The notes under the pieces: model-generated | Told to the model about the DNA's origin: nothing | The model's database searches: none | What the model saw: only the letters and a program-made list of their open reading frames with translations | Shown here: positions 9,214 to 18,265 of the stretch, one piece after another | Layout: each line of letters begins with the position of its first letter | Position numbering within the stretch: the first letter of the stretch is position 1 | Source of the DNA: Streptomyces sp. NBC_00094 | Lineage (GTDB): Bacteria; Actinomycetota; Actinomycetes; Streptomycetales; Streptomycetaceae | Direction: 5' to 3' | Assembly: GCF_026343125.1 (NCBI RefSeq) | Contig: NZ_JAPEMB010000001.1 | Span: forward strand, 620,001 to 684,000 | Length of the DNA: 64,000 bases | Translations under genes and position numbers: made by a program

Positions 9214-10274
9214 GGGTTCAGGTGCACCTTGCTGTGGTCGCCGAGGACGAGTCGGTGGGCGTAGGGGAACGGCGGGGCGGCGACGACGGCGTCGCGCCCG
9301 ATGAAGGACCGCTCGATGCGGCCGGCGTGCTCCACGTCCGCGCCGTCGAGGAGGACCGACGCCTCGATGGAGCTGTCGCGTACCCGGCAGTTGGCGCCGA
9401 TGGAGGTGTACGGGCCGATGACGGCGTTGCTGATGACGCTGCCGGGCCCGATGATCACGGGGCCGACGATCCGCGACCCGCGGACGACGGCGCCCTCGGC
9501 GAGGCTCACGCGGCCCACGACGGCGCTGTCCTGGTCGACCTTGCCGTCGAGGCGTCCGGTGAGACCGTCCAGGACGTGGCGGTTCACCTCCAGCATGTCG
9601 TCGACGCTGCCGGTGTCGCGCCAGACGGAGGTCGTGTTCTCGGCCCGTACGTCGAGCCCGTGGTCGATCAGCCACTGGATCGCGGTGGTGATCTCCAACT
9701 CCCCGCGGGCCGAGGGCCGGATGGCGCGCACGGCCTCGTGCAGGGCGGGGGTGAAGGCGTACACGCCGATGAGCGCGAGGTCGCCGCGCGGGCACGGGGG
9801 CTTCTCCTCCACGCGGACGACGAGGCCGGCGCCGTCCACTTCGGCCACGCCGAAGGCGGTCGGGTCGGGGACGGGGGTGACGAGGAGGCGGGCGGCGGCG
9901 GGCTCGTCGGCGGCGCGGCGGACGAACTCCGCGATGCCGTCCTGGAGGTAGTTGTCGCCGAGGTAGACGAGGAAGTCGTCGTCGGCGAGGAACTCCCGTG
10001 CCACGAGCACCGCGTGGGCGAGGCCGAGGGGCCGCTCCTGTCGTACGTAGGTGATGCGGAGCCCGAAGGACGCGCCGTCGCCGACCGCGCGGCGGATGTC
10101 CTCGCCGTACTCGCCGACGATGAGTCCCACGTCGTGGATGCCGGCTGCCGCGATGGCCTCCAAGCCGTAGAAGAGCACGGGTTTGTTGGCGATCGGCAGG
10201 AGCTGCTTGGTCCCGGTGTGGGTGAACGGGCGGAGTCGGCTGCCGGTTCCGCCGGCCAGGACCAGGGCTTTCAC
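9210..10274 (-). CDS. acbA: dTDP-glucose synthase, long StrD/AcbA-type nucleotidyltransferase
   Basis: A 354-residue glucose-1-phosphate thymidylyltransferase of the long form found in antibiotic clusters. It has the N-terminal signature LAGGTGSRLRPFT, QLLPIANKP, a GDNYLQ catalytic segment and VEEKP, followed by a C-terminal left-handed beta-helix of hexapeptide type (about 245-340) that short RmlA enzymes lack. The GTG at 10274 is used because it begins the conserved KALVLAGG strand and has GAAGG eight bases upstream; the frame stays open further upstream without resembling a real protein. It supplies dTDP-glucose for AcbB. It is the first gene of the leftward unit and divergent from the main operon. 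Confidence 0.92.
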   Translation of the reverse strand: MKALVLAGGTGSRLRPFTHTGTKQLLPIANKPVLFYGLEAIAAAGIHDVGLIVGEYGEDIRRAVGDGASFGLRITYVRQERPLGLAHAVLVAREFLADDDFLVYLGDNYLQDGIAEFVRRAADEPAAARLLVTPVPDPTAFGVAEVDGAGLVVRVEEKPPCPRGDLALIGVYAFTPALHEAVRAIRPSARGELEITTAIQWLIDHGLDVRAENTTSVWRDTGSVDDMLEVNRHVLDGLTGRLDGKVDQDSAVVGRVSLAEGAVVRGSRIVGPVIIGPGSVISNAVIGPYTSIGANCRVRDSSIEASVLLDGADVEHAGRIERSFIGRDAVVAAPPFPYAHRLVLGDHSKVHLNP

Positions 10275-10515
10275 ATCGACTGCCTTCGTTCGAGCGCGGT
10301 CCGGGGGTGTCTGTGCACAGTCCCTCCTCGTGATCGAGGCATATGTCTGCGGTCGTACCCGCCGACTCAAGCAGAGCCTGACGAGGCACCGCAAGACGTC
10401 TCTGAAAGTTTCTGCAATCTCTTGCTAGGGGTCCCGTCGGGGTGCTTCACTCTCACCTCGAATCGATCACTCGAACGATCAACTGACCGGATATCCACTT
10501 CAGTTCGACCACTCC
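10275..10515. promoter_or_regulatory. Divergent promoter region of the acarbose-type cluster
   Basis: This 241-base gap separates the two transcription units of the sugar cluster and must hold both promoters. It is the most AT-rich stretch of the region and contains the palindrome at 10391-10425, a TCGATCACTCGAACGATCAA-like repeated element near 10465-10485 and no convincing ORF. I cannot place -35 and -10 boxes with confidence. Confidence 0.7.
10391..10425. promoter_or_regulatory. Candidate operator palindrome
   Basis: A 35-base interrupted palindrome centred on base 10408: outer arms GCAAGA and TCTTGC, and an inner core CTGAAAGTTTCTG that is itself nearly symmetrical. The TTTCTGCAA flavour resembles operators of LacI-type malto-oligosaccharide regulators (MalR/Reg1 family) in Streptomyces. 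No such regulator gene is in the window, so the binding protein is inferred. Confidence 0.5.
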
Positions 10516-11829
10516 ATGGGGGCACCGGTGGCAGGTCACCAGCAACAACAGCTGGTCAGAGAGGCGCGGCATCTGGCTCCCGGCGCCTCCGAGGAAGCAG
10601 CGCTCGGCGGCCGGGTCTTCGCCGAAGGGCGCGGTGCGGTCCTCACCGACCTGGACGGCAACCAGTACGTGGACTTCGCCGCGGGCACGCTCACCCAGTC
10701 CCTGGGCCACGGGCATCCCGAGGTCGTGGCGGCGCTGACGCGCCAGGCCGGACTTCTGTGGAACGTGCACGACAGCTCGACACCCGAACGGGCCGAGTTC
10801 TTCGAGCTGTTGGCCCGCCTGCTGCCCGAACACCTCAACACCTACGCCCTGTTCTCCACCGGCGCCGAGGTCGTGGAAGCGGCCCTGCGCGTCGTCCAGT
10901 CGACCGCCGAGCCCGGCCGCAACCGCGTCGGGGCCCTGCGCCACGGCTTCCACGGCAAGACCATGGGCGCCCGCATGCTGGTCCACTGGGACGTCGGCCA
11001 CCAGGCCTTCTCCGGCAACAGCATCCTCGGCTACTCGCCGTACTGCTACCGCTGTCCCCTCGAACTCACCTACCCCTCCTGCGATCTGCGCTGCGCGACC
11101 CTCGTCACCCGGCACATCGCGCAGAAGCCGAACGTCTCGGCCCTCGTCTTCGAGCCCGTCCTCGGCGCGGCGGGCGTCATCGTGCCGCCCGCCGGCTACT
11201 GGGAGCGCGTGTCGGAGGCCTGCCGGGAGAACGGGGTCGTCCTCGTCGCCGACGAGGTGCTGACCGGCGGCGGCCGTACCGGCGCCTTCCTCGCCTCCGA
11301 GCTCGTCGGCGCCGAACCCGATCTCGTCGCGATGTCCAAGGGCATGGCGAACGGTTTCCCCTTCGCCGTCCTCGCCGGCCGCGACGAACTGCTCCGCGCG
11401 CCCGCCGCCTCCCCTGCGGGGGCCTACGCCTCCACGTACGCGGGGAACCCCCTCGGGATCGCCGCCGCCCGGGCGACGCTCGAAGTCGTCGCCCGCGACC
11501 ACCTCATCGACCGGGTCCGGGTCCTCGGGGAGCGGCTCTCCGAGCAACTCGCCGCGCTGCAAGCCCGGTTCGACGTCCTCGGCGACGTGCGCGGCATCGG
11601 TCTGCTGCACGGCCTGGAGTTCGTCCGCGACGGCTCCTCCCGCACCCCCGCCCCGGAGATCGCCCGCGCGGTGTACACCACCGCGCTCGACCTGGGCCTG
11701 CGCACCTCGGTCGGCGGCCACATCATCCGGCTCGCGCCCCCGTTCACGATGGACGAGGCACTCCTCGACGAGGGCGTACGGCTCCTCGAACGGGCCATCG
11801 AGCTCGCCGTCGAGCAGGTGCCCGAGTGA
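10516..11829 (+). CDS. acbV: Class III PLP aminotransferase (AcbV type)
   Basis: A 437-residue fold-type I, class III aminotransferase. It has HGFHGKT, VADEVLTGGGRTG with Asp246 for the PLP ring nitrogen, and MSKGMANGFP with the Schiff-base Lys275. In the acarbose pathway the AcbV enzyme aminates dTDP-4-keto-6-deoxyglucose to dTDP-4-amino-4,6-dideoxyglucose; the adjoining acbA/acbB genes support that substrate. An unusual insert, YCYRCPLELTYPSCDLRC (about 176-193), carries four cysteines. The ATG at 10516 has no clear ribosome-binding site; GTG 10528, preceded by GGGG, is an alternative that would shorten the protein by four residues. It is the first gene of the rightward operon and overlaps acbW by four bases. 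Confidence 0.85.
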   Translation: MGAPVAGHQQQQLVREARHLAPGASEEAALGGRVFAEGRGAVLTDLDGNQYVDFAAGTLTQSLGHGHPEVVAALTRQAGLLWNVHDSSTPERAEFFELLARLLPEHLNTYALFSTGAEVVEAALRVVQSTAEPGRNRVGALRHGFHGKTMGARMLVHWDVGHQAFSGNSILGYSPYCYRCPLELTYPSCDLRCATLVTRHIAQKPNVSALVFEPVLGAAGVIVPPAGYWERVSEACRENGVVLVADEVLTGGGRTGAFLASELVGAEPDLVAMSKGMANGFPFAVLAGRDELLRAPAASPAGAYASTYAGNPLGIAAARATLEVVARDHLIDRVRVLGERLSEQLAALQARFDVLGDVRGIGLLHGLEFVRDGSSRTPAPEIARAVYTTALDLGLRTSVGGHIIRLAPPFTMDEALLDEGVRLLERAIELAVEQVPE

Positions 11830-12851
11830 TCGTCGCCGAGAACCTCACCAAGGACTTCCGCCTGGTCGAGCGGCGGCCGGGACTCCTCGGCAGCCTCTCC
11901 ACCCTGTTCACGCGCGACTACCGCACGGTGCACGCCGTGGACGGCATCTCGTTCCACGTCCGCGCAGGCTCCAAGACCGCGTACATCGGCGCGAACGGCG
12001 CCGGGAAGTCCACCACCATCAAGATGCTCACCGGCATCATGACCCCGACCTCGGGCCGGTGCCTGGTCGACGGCGTCGAGCCGTACCGGCAGCGCCGGCT
12101 CAACGCCCGCAACATCGGCGTGGTCTTCGGCCAGCGCAGCCAGCTCTGGTGGGACCTCTCCGTCCCGGACTCCTTCCAGATCCTGCGCAGGATCTACGAG
12201 ATCCCGGACGCGGTCTACCGGCGCAACCTCGCCCTCTACCGCGACCTCCTCGACATCGACGCCCTGGGCACCACCCCCGTACGCCAGTTGAGCCTCGGGC
12301 AGCGGATGCGCGCCGAGATCGCGGCGAGCCTGCTGCACGACCCGAAGGTCGTCTTCTGGGACGAGCCCACCATCGGCCTCGACATGGTCCTGAAGGAGGC
12401 CGTCCGCACCCTGGTCAACCGGGCCAACGCCGAACTCGGCACGACCGTGCTGCTCACCAGCCACGACCTCTCCGACATCGCCGCCATCTGCGACGACGCC
12501 CTCGTCGTCGACGGCGGCCGGGTCGTCCACGAGGGCACGCTCCACGACCTGCTGCGCCGCGCCGACCGGCGCTCGGTCGTCTTCGACCACCGCGGCGGCC
12601 CCGCCGTGGAGACCGCCGCCCTGCGCATCGAGGCGGGACTGCCCGGCGCCTCGGCCGGCGTCACACAGGAGGGCCGCGTCCGCGTCGACTACCCGGCCGA
12701 CGCGTTCTCCTCCCGGCACGTACTCGCCTTCCTCCTGGACCACTTCGACCTCGTCGACTGCTATGCCCCCGAACCCGACCTGGAGACGGTGCTCCGCCAG
12801 ACGTACCGGACCGGCGGCGTCCCGGCAGCCCGGGACGGCGGTACCCCGTGA
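11826..12851 (+). CDS. acbW: ABC-2 exporter ATPase (AcbW type)
   Basis: A 341-residue ATP-binding subunit with Walker A GANGAGKST, signature LSLGQRM, Walker B VVFWDEPT and the H-loop in LLTSHDLSD. The extended N-terminal segment before the Walker A motif and the GQRSQLWWDL stretch place it in the family of uncharacterised ABC-2 ATPases (COG4586) that work with two different permeases, as the next two genes show. The GTG start forms a GTGA overlap with acbV. In Actinoplanes, AcbWXY is thought to export acarbose and related carbophors; the same role is inferred here. Confidence 0.85.
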   Translation: MIVAENLTKDFRLVERRPGLLGSLSTLFTRDYRTVHAVDGISFHVRAGSKTAYIGANGAGKSTTIKMLTGIMTPTSGRCLVDGVEPYRQRRLNARNIGVVFGQRSQLWWDLSVPDSFQILRRIYEIPDAVYRRNLALYRDLLDIDALGTTPVRQLSLGQRMRAEIAASLLHDPKVVFWDEPTIGLDMVLKEAVRTLVNRANAELGTTVLLTSHDLSDIAAICDDALVVDGGRVVHEGTLHDLLRRADRRSVVFDHRGGPAVETAALRIEAGLPGASAGVTQEGRVRVDYPADAFSSRHVLAFLLDHFDLVDCYAPEPDLETVLRQTYRTGGVPAARDGGTP

Positions 12852-13663
12852 GGCTCCCGCTCCGCGCCGGAAACTACCTGCCCTTCGCCACCAGCGGCCT
12901 CCAGTCCCTGCTCCAGTACCGCTCCACGTTCCTGATCACCGGCGTCACCGCGGCGGCGGGCGCGGCGGTGACCGTCTTCCTCTGGCGGGCGGTGTACGCG
13001 GGGTCCCCGGGCCCCGGCCCGGGCGGCTTCACCCCGGCGAGCATCACCACCTACCTGGTCGTCGCCCAGGTGCTGGGCGTCGTCCACGCGAACCGGGTCG
13101 ACGACGAGGTCGCCGCCGAGGTCTACCGGGGCGACATCGCGGTCATGCTGGTCCGCCCCGTCAGTTACCCGCTGGTCCGCTTCGCCGCCTCCCTGCCCGT
13201 CATCGGCGCCAACGCGGTCCTGGTCGGCGTCCCCCTGCTCGTGCTCTTCGCGGCCTTCGTCCCCCTCACGGCCCCCACCCCGGTGGACGCGGCCCTCTTC
13301 CTCGGCTCCACGGTGCTGTCGGCCGTCATCGCCTTCTGCGTGAACCTCCTGACGGGCATGGCCGGCTTCCTCACCACGAACACGTGGGGCGTGCGCATGG
13401 TCAAACAGGGGGTCGTCGCCTTCTTCGCGGGCCAGATGGTCCCCCTCGCCCTCATGCCCGGCGCCCTGCACACCCTGGCCATGGTCCTCCCGTTCCGGGC
13501 CATGGCGGACGGCCCGCTCACCCTGCTCCTCGGGCGGTACGAGGGCGTGGGCGGCGCGGCCGCCGTCCTCGGGCACCAGCTCGCCTGGTCCGTGGGGCTC
13601 GTCCTGCTCTGCGCCGCACTGTGGCGGTCCGCCGTCTCCCGCCTGGAGGTGCTGGGCGGATGA
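12848..13663 (+). CDS. acbX: ABC-2 permease subunit (AcbX type)
   Basis: A 271-residue polytopic membrane protein of the ABC-2 permease type, with about six hydrophobic segments and the characteristic cytoplasmic stretch MLVRPVSYPLVRFA shared by this two-permease family. The GTG start overlaps the ATPase stop codon (GTGA) and its stop overlaps the next ATG (ATGA), so the three subunits should be made in fixed ratio. It would form a heteromeric channel with the following permease. Confidence 0.8.
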   Translation: MRLPLRAGNYLPFATSGLQSLLQYRSTFLITGVTAAAGAAVTVFLWRAVYAGSPGPGPGGFTPASITTYLVVAQVLGVVHANRVDDEVAAEVYRGDIAVMLVRPVSYPLVRFAASLPVIGANAVLVGVPLLVLFAAFVPLTAPTPVDAALFLGSTVLSAVIAFCVNLLTGMAGFLTTNTWGVRMVKQGVVAFFAGQMVPLALMPGALHTLAMVLPFRAMADGPLTLLLGRYEGVGGAAAVLGHQLAWSVGLVLLCAALWRSAVSRLEVLGG

Positions 13664-14460
13664 CCCGGACCGTACGGCGCTACGTGGGACTCGCCTTCTT
13701 CCTCGGCGGGGTCGGTCTGCACCGGCTCACCTCGTACCGCCTCGACTTCGTCCTCGGCTCGGGGGCCTTCCTGGTCCGGGTCGGGCTCCAGACCGTGGCG
13801 GTGGCCCTGGTCTTCACCCACGTCCCGGCCGTCGCGGGCTGGTCCTACCACCAGGTGCTCTTCCTCCTCGGCTGCTCCCTGCTGCCGCGCGGCGTCGACC
13901 ACCTCTTCACCGACCAGCTGTGGGAGCTGGGCCGCAAGCTGGTCCAGCGGGGCGAGTTCTACCGCTACCTGATCCGTCCGGTGAACCCGCTCTTCTCGCT
14001 CCTGTCGGAACGGTTCTTCCACCCCGACGGGTTCGGCGAGGTGATCGTCGGCGCCGTCCTGGTCCTGTGGGCGGGATCCGAGCTGGGCGTCGACCCCACC
14101 CCGCTGCAGTGGGCTCTCGTCCCCCTGATGGTCCTGTGCGGCGCGCTCATCCACACCGCCGTCAAGCTGTTCTTCGCCTCGCTGTCCTTCTGGACCGTGA
14201 CGAGCATGCCGGCGATGCAGACGGTCACCCAGGTCTCCGAGTTCGCCGGGTACCCGCTCGACCTCTACCACCCGTCGCTGCGCGCGCTCCTCACCTGGGT
14301 CCTGCCGTTCGCCTTCACGTCCTACGCGCCCGCCGTCTACCTCCTCGACGGCGACACGAGCCTGGTCCGGTGGCTGCCGCTGGTGACGGGCCTTGCCCTG
14401 TTCGCCGCCCTGTCCGTCTGGCGGCGCGGACTTTCCAGATACGAGATGACCGGGAGTTGA
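13660..14460 (+). CDS. acbY: ABC-2 permease subunit (AcbY type)
   Basis: A 266-residue six-helix ABC-2 permease paralogous to the preceding subunit; it carries the equivalent motif YRYLIRPVNPLFSLL after the second hydrophobic region. It completes an AcbWXY-type exporter for the finished pseudo-oligosaccharide. The ATG overlaps the previous stop. The next gene starts only eight bases after its stop, so cotranscription is very likely. Confidence 0.8.
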   Translation: MTRTVRRYVGLAFFLGGVGLHRLTSYRLDFVLGSGAFLVRVGLQTVAVALVFTHVPAVAGWSYHQVLFLLGCSLLPRGVDHLFTDQLWELGRKLVQRGEFYRYLIRPVNPLFSLLSERFFHPDGFGEVIVGAVLVLWAGSELGVDPTPLQWALVPLMVLCGALIHTAVKLFFASLSFWTVTSMPAMQTVTQVSEFAGYPLDLYHPSLRALLTWVLPFAFTSYAPAVYLLDGDTSLVRWLPLVTGLALFAALSVWRRGLSRYEMTGS

Positions 14461-14468
14461 CGAACTGC

Positions 14469-16148
14469 GTGACCAGCGACATCCCGCACCCCACCCCGCA
14501 CGGCGCCCCACACGACACCGGGCACGACACCCGGCTCCGCGCACTGCTGCGCGGCGCCCCCTGGATGCCGGAGGACGCGCGCCGCGCCGACCGGTACGAG
14601 CTGGTCGACGAGGCCGACCTCGGCCCCGGGACCGCTCTGCTCATCGTCTCCCCCGTCGGGGGCCCCGCGCACGGCCGGCGGCTCTTCGTCCCGGTCCGCA
14701 CCGACGACACCGGGCGCCTCGGCGAGGCGCAGGGCACGATCGCCTTCGACCGGGCCTGCGTCCGGCTCGTGACGTCCGGCGGACGCGTGCCGACCGCGCG
14801 CGGCGGCCTCGTCGAGTTCCGCGGCGGCGGCGCCCCCACCCGTACGGTCGAACCGCTCCCCTTCGAGCAGGGCTGGTCGTCGAACTCGCTCTCGCTCGTC
14901 GCCGTCGACGGCCGCCCGCACCTCCACAAGGCGTACCGCGCGCTCGGTCCCGACGTACGGGAACCGGAGCTGCTGCGTCTGATGGACGGCAGCGGCCGCA
15001 CCCCGCGCTGGTTCGGCGACTACAGCTACCTGCCGCCGGACGGGGGCGAACGGCTGCCCCTGGGCGTGATCTACACGTACACGCCGGGCAGCGGCATCGA
15101 CGCGCCACTGCGCGAGAACCTCCGCTCGCTCTGGCCGGCGCTGCTCGGTGACGGAGCGGGGGACGGGCCGGACCGCGTGGACGGGTCGGCAGACGGGTAC
15201 GGGTCGGCAGACGGGTACGGGTCGGACGGCGTGGGCGGGTCAGCCTGCGTGAACGGGTCATCCCGCGTGGACGGTTCGAGCCACGTGCGCGGTTCCGACG
15301 GCTCGGTCGACGCCCTCGTACGCCGTCATCTGGAACCTCTCGCGGCCCCTCTCCACGCGGCCGGGCGCTTCCTGCTCGCGTTCCACGAGGACCTGCGGGT
15401 ACGACTCGGCGCGGGCACACCGCCGCCCGACTACCCGGTCGCCGACGCCCTGCGACGCGCCGGGGAGCGGGCCGCCGCGCTCGCCGAACGGGCGAGGACG
15501 GAACCGCGGCTCCCCTCCCCCGCCATCGCCGAGGGCTTCCGGGCGATCCGCGTGGAGATCGACCTGCTGCGGGCCTCGTTCGAGGCCTCGGAGGCACGGT
15601 GGGCAGCCGGCCCCTGCCACGGCGACCTCCATCTGTCACACCTGCTCTGGGACCCGCCGCGGCTCATCGACATCTCCACGCCCAGTACGGGCCCCGGCGA
15701 ACCCGGCTGGGCCGAGCAGTCGCCCCTGGAGGACGTCGTCGCGCTCCAGCGCGCGCTGGAGTACTTCAGCGCCGACGAGGCCGCGTTCGAGAGCGCGCGG
15801 CTCCTGGGCGTCGACTCGACGGAGACGATGCTCGGCGCACTCGACGGGGCCACCGGCCGGCCGCCCCGTGAACGGGCCCTGCTCCTGCTGGTCTTCGAGG
15901 CGGCGGACGCCTGGCGGCGACGCGTCGCCGAGCTGCTGCTCGCCCCCGCCGTCACCGACGACCCCGCCGACGCGCCGCTGCGCCGGCTCCTGTACCTGCG
16001 CCGGCTGCTGCACGAGCTGGACTACAACTTCGCCCACGCCCGGCCGTACCACGCCGCGATCGACCTGCGGCACGCGATCGCGCTCGGGACGCCCCCGCTG
16101 CCTCCCCTCCCCTCTGGCCCGCCCTCTCACCACGAGGAACTGACGTGA
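14469..16148 (+). CDS. acbU: Maltokinase/aminoglycoside-phosphotransferase-fold kinase (AcbU-like)
   Basis: A 559-residue kinase of the APH/maltokinase fold. The N-lobe has HLHKAYRALG with a likely ATP-binding Lys154. The catalytic loop is HGDLHLSHLLW (His384, Asp386) and the metal-binding Asp401 is in LIDIS. The segment EQSPLEDVVALQRALEYF matches the maltokinase pattern after that aspartate. In acarbose biosynthesis AcbU phosphorylates C-1 of valienol 7-phosphate, and this gene sits among the other cyclitol-activation genes, so that role is preferred; a glucosamine or maltose kinase is the alternative. Residues 228-281 form a Gly/Ser/Asp-rich repeat insert in the linker. The GTG at 14469 is chosen because GGGAG lies upstream; TTG 14457 is possible. 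Confidence 0.72.
   Translation: MTSDIPHPTPHGAPHDTGHDTRLRALLRGAPWMPEDARRADRYELVDEADLGPGTALLIVSPVGGPAHGRRLFVPVRTDDTGRLGEAQGTIAFDRACVRLVTSGGRVPTARGGLVEFRGGGAPTRTVEPLPFEQGWSSNSLSLVAVDGRPHLHKAYRALGPDVREPELLRLMDGSGRTPRWFGDYSYLPPDGGERLPLGVIYTYTPGSGIDAPLRENLRSLWPALLGDGAGDGPDRVDGSADGYGSADGYGSDGVGGSACVNGSSRVDGSSHVRGSDGSVDALVRRHLEPLAAPLHAAGRFLLAFHEDLRVRLGAGTPPPDYPVADALRRAGERAAALAERARTEPRLPSPAIAEGFRAIRVEIDLLRASFEASEARWAAGPCHGDLHLSHLLWDPPRLIDISTPSTGPGEPGWAEQSPLEDVVALQRALEYFSADEAAFESARLLGVDSTETMLGALDGATGRPPRERALLLLVFEAADAWRRRVAELLLAPAVTDDPADAPLRRLLYLRRLLHELDYNFAHARPYHAAIDLRHAIALGTPPLPPLPSGPPSHHEELT
15150..15311 (+). repeat. In-frame minisatellite in the AcbU-like kinase
   Basis: Degenerate units built around GACGGGTAC/GACGGGTCA encode DGYGSADGYGS-like low-complexity sequence (residues 228-281). 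It lies between the two kinase lobes, where a flexible insert can be tolerated. The reading frame is kept throughout. Confidence 0.8.
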
Positions 16149-18265
16149 GTGACGTGACCGCCGAACCCCTGCACATCATCGAGACGTACTTCGAGTGCTG
16201 CGGGTTCGACCACACCTTCCTCCAGGGCGGCACCTCGGTGTACCTCTGGAACCTCTCCCGCGCCTTCGCCCGCCGGGGACACCGGGTGTCGATCGTGACC
16301 CCCGCGCACGGCCGCCTGGACGACCTGCGCAGCCGCCACGACGTCGAGGACCTCGACTACGACGACCGGTACACGCTGCCCCTCGTCCTCGACCCCGAGG
16401 TGTGGAAGGGCTTCCCCGCCGAGGTCCCCGTGGAGCTGCGGACGACGGCCCACCGCATCCGCCGGGAGGACGTCGACCTCTACTTCCTGTCCAACGCGTA
16501 CCTGGACCGGCTGCCCGACACCTTCTACCCGCCGTACGGGGCGAAGGGGAACGACCTCACGTTCTTCAAGCCGCTCGTCTTCCAGGTCGACAGCGTCCGC
16601 TTCCTGCGGAGCCGGTTCGCCGACGAGCGGGCCGTCGTCCACGCCCACGAGCCGTACTACCACTACCTGTTGCCGCCGGCGCTCAGCGGTGACCCGCTGA
16701 AGAGCGTGGTGACCACCGTGCAGAGCAACATGCCGATCACGAAGAAGGTGTACGGCCCCGAGGTCCGCCGGCTCCTCGCGGAGCTCGGCGCGCCGCCGCT
16801 GCCGCACGAGGCCCCGGCGCTGCCGGCCGGCGAGCGCGAGGCCCAGCGTCAGTACCAGGAACGCACCCATCTCCACTACGAGTACCGCTCCGACCACCTG
16901 ACGGTCTACGACCTCGTCGCCGACCATTCCGACCGCATCGACTTCCTCTCGCCCGGGCAGCGGGACTTCTACAGCGGCTTCCGGGACACGCCCTTCCAGG
17001 ACCTGTTCGCGGCGCTTCCCGTGGCCGGCACCGTCCGGCGCAACGCGCACAAGCAGTTCGTCGGCGGCTGCGCGATCTCCGACTCGTGGCTCGCCGGGGA
17101 CCCCGACGCCGTGGACCGTGCCGAGGTCCTGACCGGGCTCGGTCTCGACCCCGAACGGCCCACGTTCTTCCACAACGCCCGGTACGCGGTGCATCACAAG
17201 GGCCAGGTCGAGCTCCTCCGGGCGATCGACCGGGTCCTCTCCGAGGGCCTCGACGCCAACTTCGTCCTGCGCTGCATCTCCCCCACCGGCATCGACGACC
17301 CGTACGTCCACGACGTCGCCAAGCGCCACCACGGGCGGGTGCACCTGGAGTGGGAGCGGGTCGACGAGAGCCGGGTCTTCGCCTACGCCTCGTCGGCCGA
17401 CTTCTGCGTCTTCCCCTCCAAGTTCGAGATGGACACCTTCCTCATCGCCCAGGGCGAGGCCATGGCCTGCGGGGCGGTACCCGTCGCCACCGCCCAGTGG
17501 GGCATGGCCCACTTCCTGCACGACGCCCCGAAGGAGACGGGGACCGGCTTCTCGGTCAACCGCTCCTTCGCCGAGGACGACGCGCTCCTCGTCGCCGCGC
17601 TCGCCGACCGCTTCCGGGAGGCGGTGGCCCTCTTCCGCGACCGGCCCGAGGAGTACCGGGCCCTGTCGGCCCATGCGCGGGAGGTGGCGCGGAGCTTCAC
17701 CTGGGAGCGGTGCGCCGACCTCCACCTGGAGGTGTTCTCGGCGCTCTGGCGCGGCGAGCCCGCCGTGCTCGGCGCCGACGACGCCCTGCGCCAGGGCTGG
17801 TTCGACCTGCTCCCGTCCCCCGTCTGGTCCGAGCGCCCGGAGGACGTACGCGCGGCCGCCGTCGCGGCGGGCGACCTCGCCGCCGTCGAACGGCTCGGCC
17901 CCGTCACGGCCGAGATCGGCCGCCGGCTCTTCGACGCCGCCTGGGAGCGTGCCGACTTCGCGGTCTGCGAGGAGGTGGTACGGCGCCTGCCCGGGCTCCC
18001 GGCGGAGCTGACCGCGCCGCTGCGCGACCGGTGCGTGCCCGGCGCGGACGGTCTCGTCTACCGGCTCCCCCACGCGGAGCGGGTCGAGCTGGTCGTCCCG
18101 TCACCCCGGGCCCCGGAGGGCCGGGCGTCTGCGGAGGTCACCGCGTGGACCAGGACGGGCCCCGGGGAGTTCACGGGCGCCGCGCCGCCGGCAGGGTCCG
18201 CGGCGCGTCTGCTCCTCACCCTGTCGAACGGCCGGGTCGCCTGGGACGAGGTGCACGGTGGCTGA
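16145..18265 (+). CDS. GT5-like (pseudo)glycosyltransferase, AcbS/AcbI family
   Basis: A 706-residue GT-B enzyme related to glycogen/starch synthases. The N-terminal domain begins with the GT5-like series [28 protein letters not shown] and VSIVTPAHG. The C-terminal domain has [21 protein letters not shown] and [14 protein letters not shown], the usual donor-binding region. In acarbose biosynthesis two homologous enzymes act: AcbI transfers 4-amino-4,6-dideoxyglucose from dTDP to maltose, and AcbS, a pseudoglycosyltransferase, joins GDP-valienol to its amino group. This and the enzyme at 19389 are clearly a pair, but I cannot tell by eye which is which. Its start overlaps the kinase stop and its end overlaps the nucleotidyltransferase gene, placing it with the valienol-activation genes. 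Confidence 0.82.
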   Translation: MSDVTAEPLHIIETYFECCGFDHTFLQGGTSVYLWNLSRAFARRGHRVSIVTPAHGRLDDLRSRHDVEDLDYDDRYTLPLVLDPEVWKGFPAEVPVELRTTAHRIRREDVDLYFLSNAYLDRLPDTFYPPYGAKGNDLTFFKPLVFQVDSVRFLRSRFADERAVVHAHEPYYHYLLPPALSGDPLKSVVTTVQSNMPITKKVYGPEVRRLLAELGAPPLPHEAPALPAGEREAQRQYQERTHLHYEYRSDHLTVYDLVADHSDRIDFLSPGQRDFYSGFRDTPFQDLFAALPVAGTVRRNAHKQFVGGCAISDSWLAGDPDAVDRAEVLTGLGLDPERPTFFHNARYAVHHKGQVELLRAIDRVLSEGLDANFVLRCISPTGIDDPYVHDVAKRHHGRVHLEWERVDESRVFAYASSADFCVFPSKFEMDTFLIAQGEAMACGAVPVATAQWGMAHFLHDAPKETGTGFSVNRSFAEDDALLVAALADRFREAVALFRDRPEEYRALSAHAREVARSFTWERCADLHLEVFSALWRGEPAVLGADDALRQGWFDLLPSPVWSERPEDVRAAAVAAGDLAAVERLGPVTAEIGRRLFDAAWERADFAVCEEVVRRLPGLPAELTAPLRDRCVPGADGLVYRLPHAERVELVVPSPRAPEGRASAEVTAWTRTGPGEFTGAAPPAGSAARLLLTLSNGRVAWDEVHGG

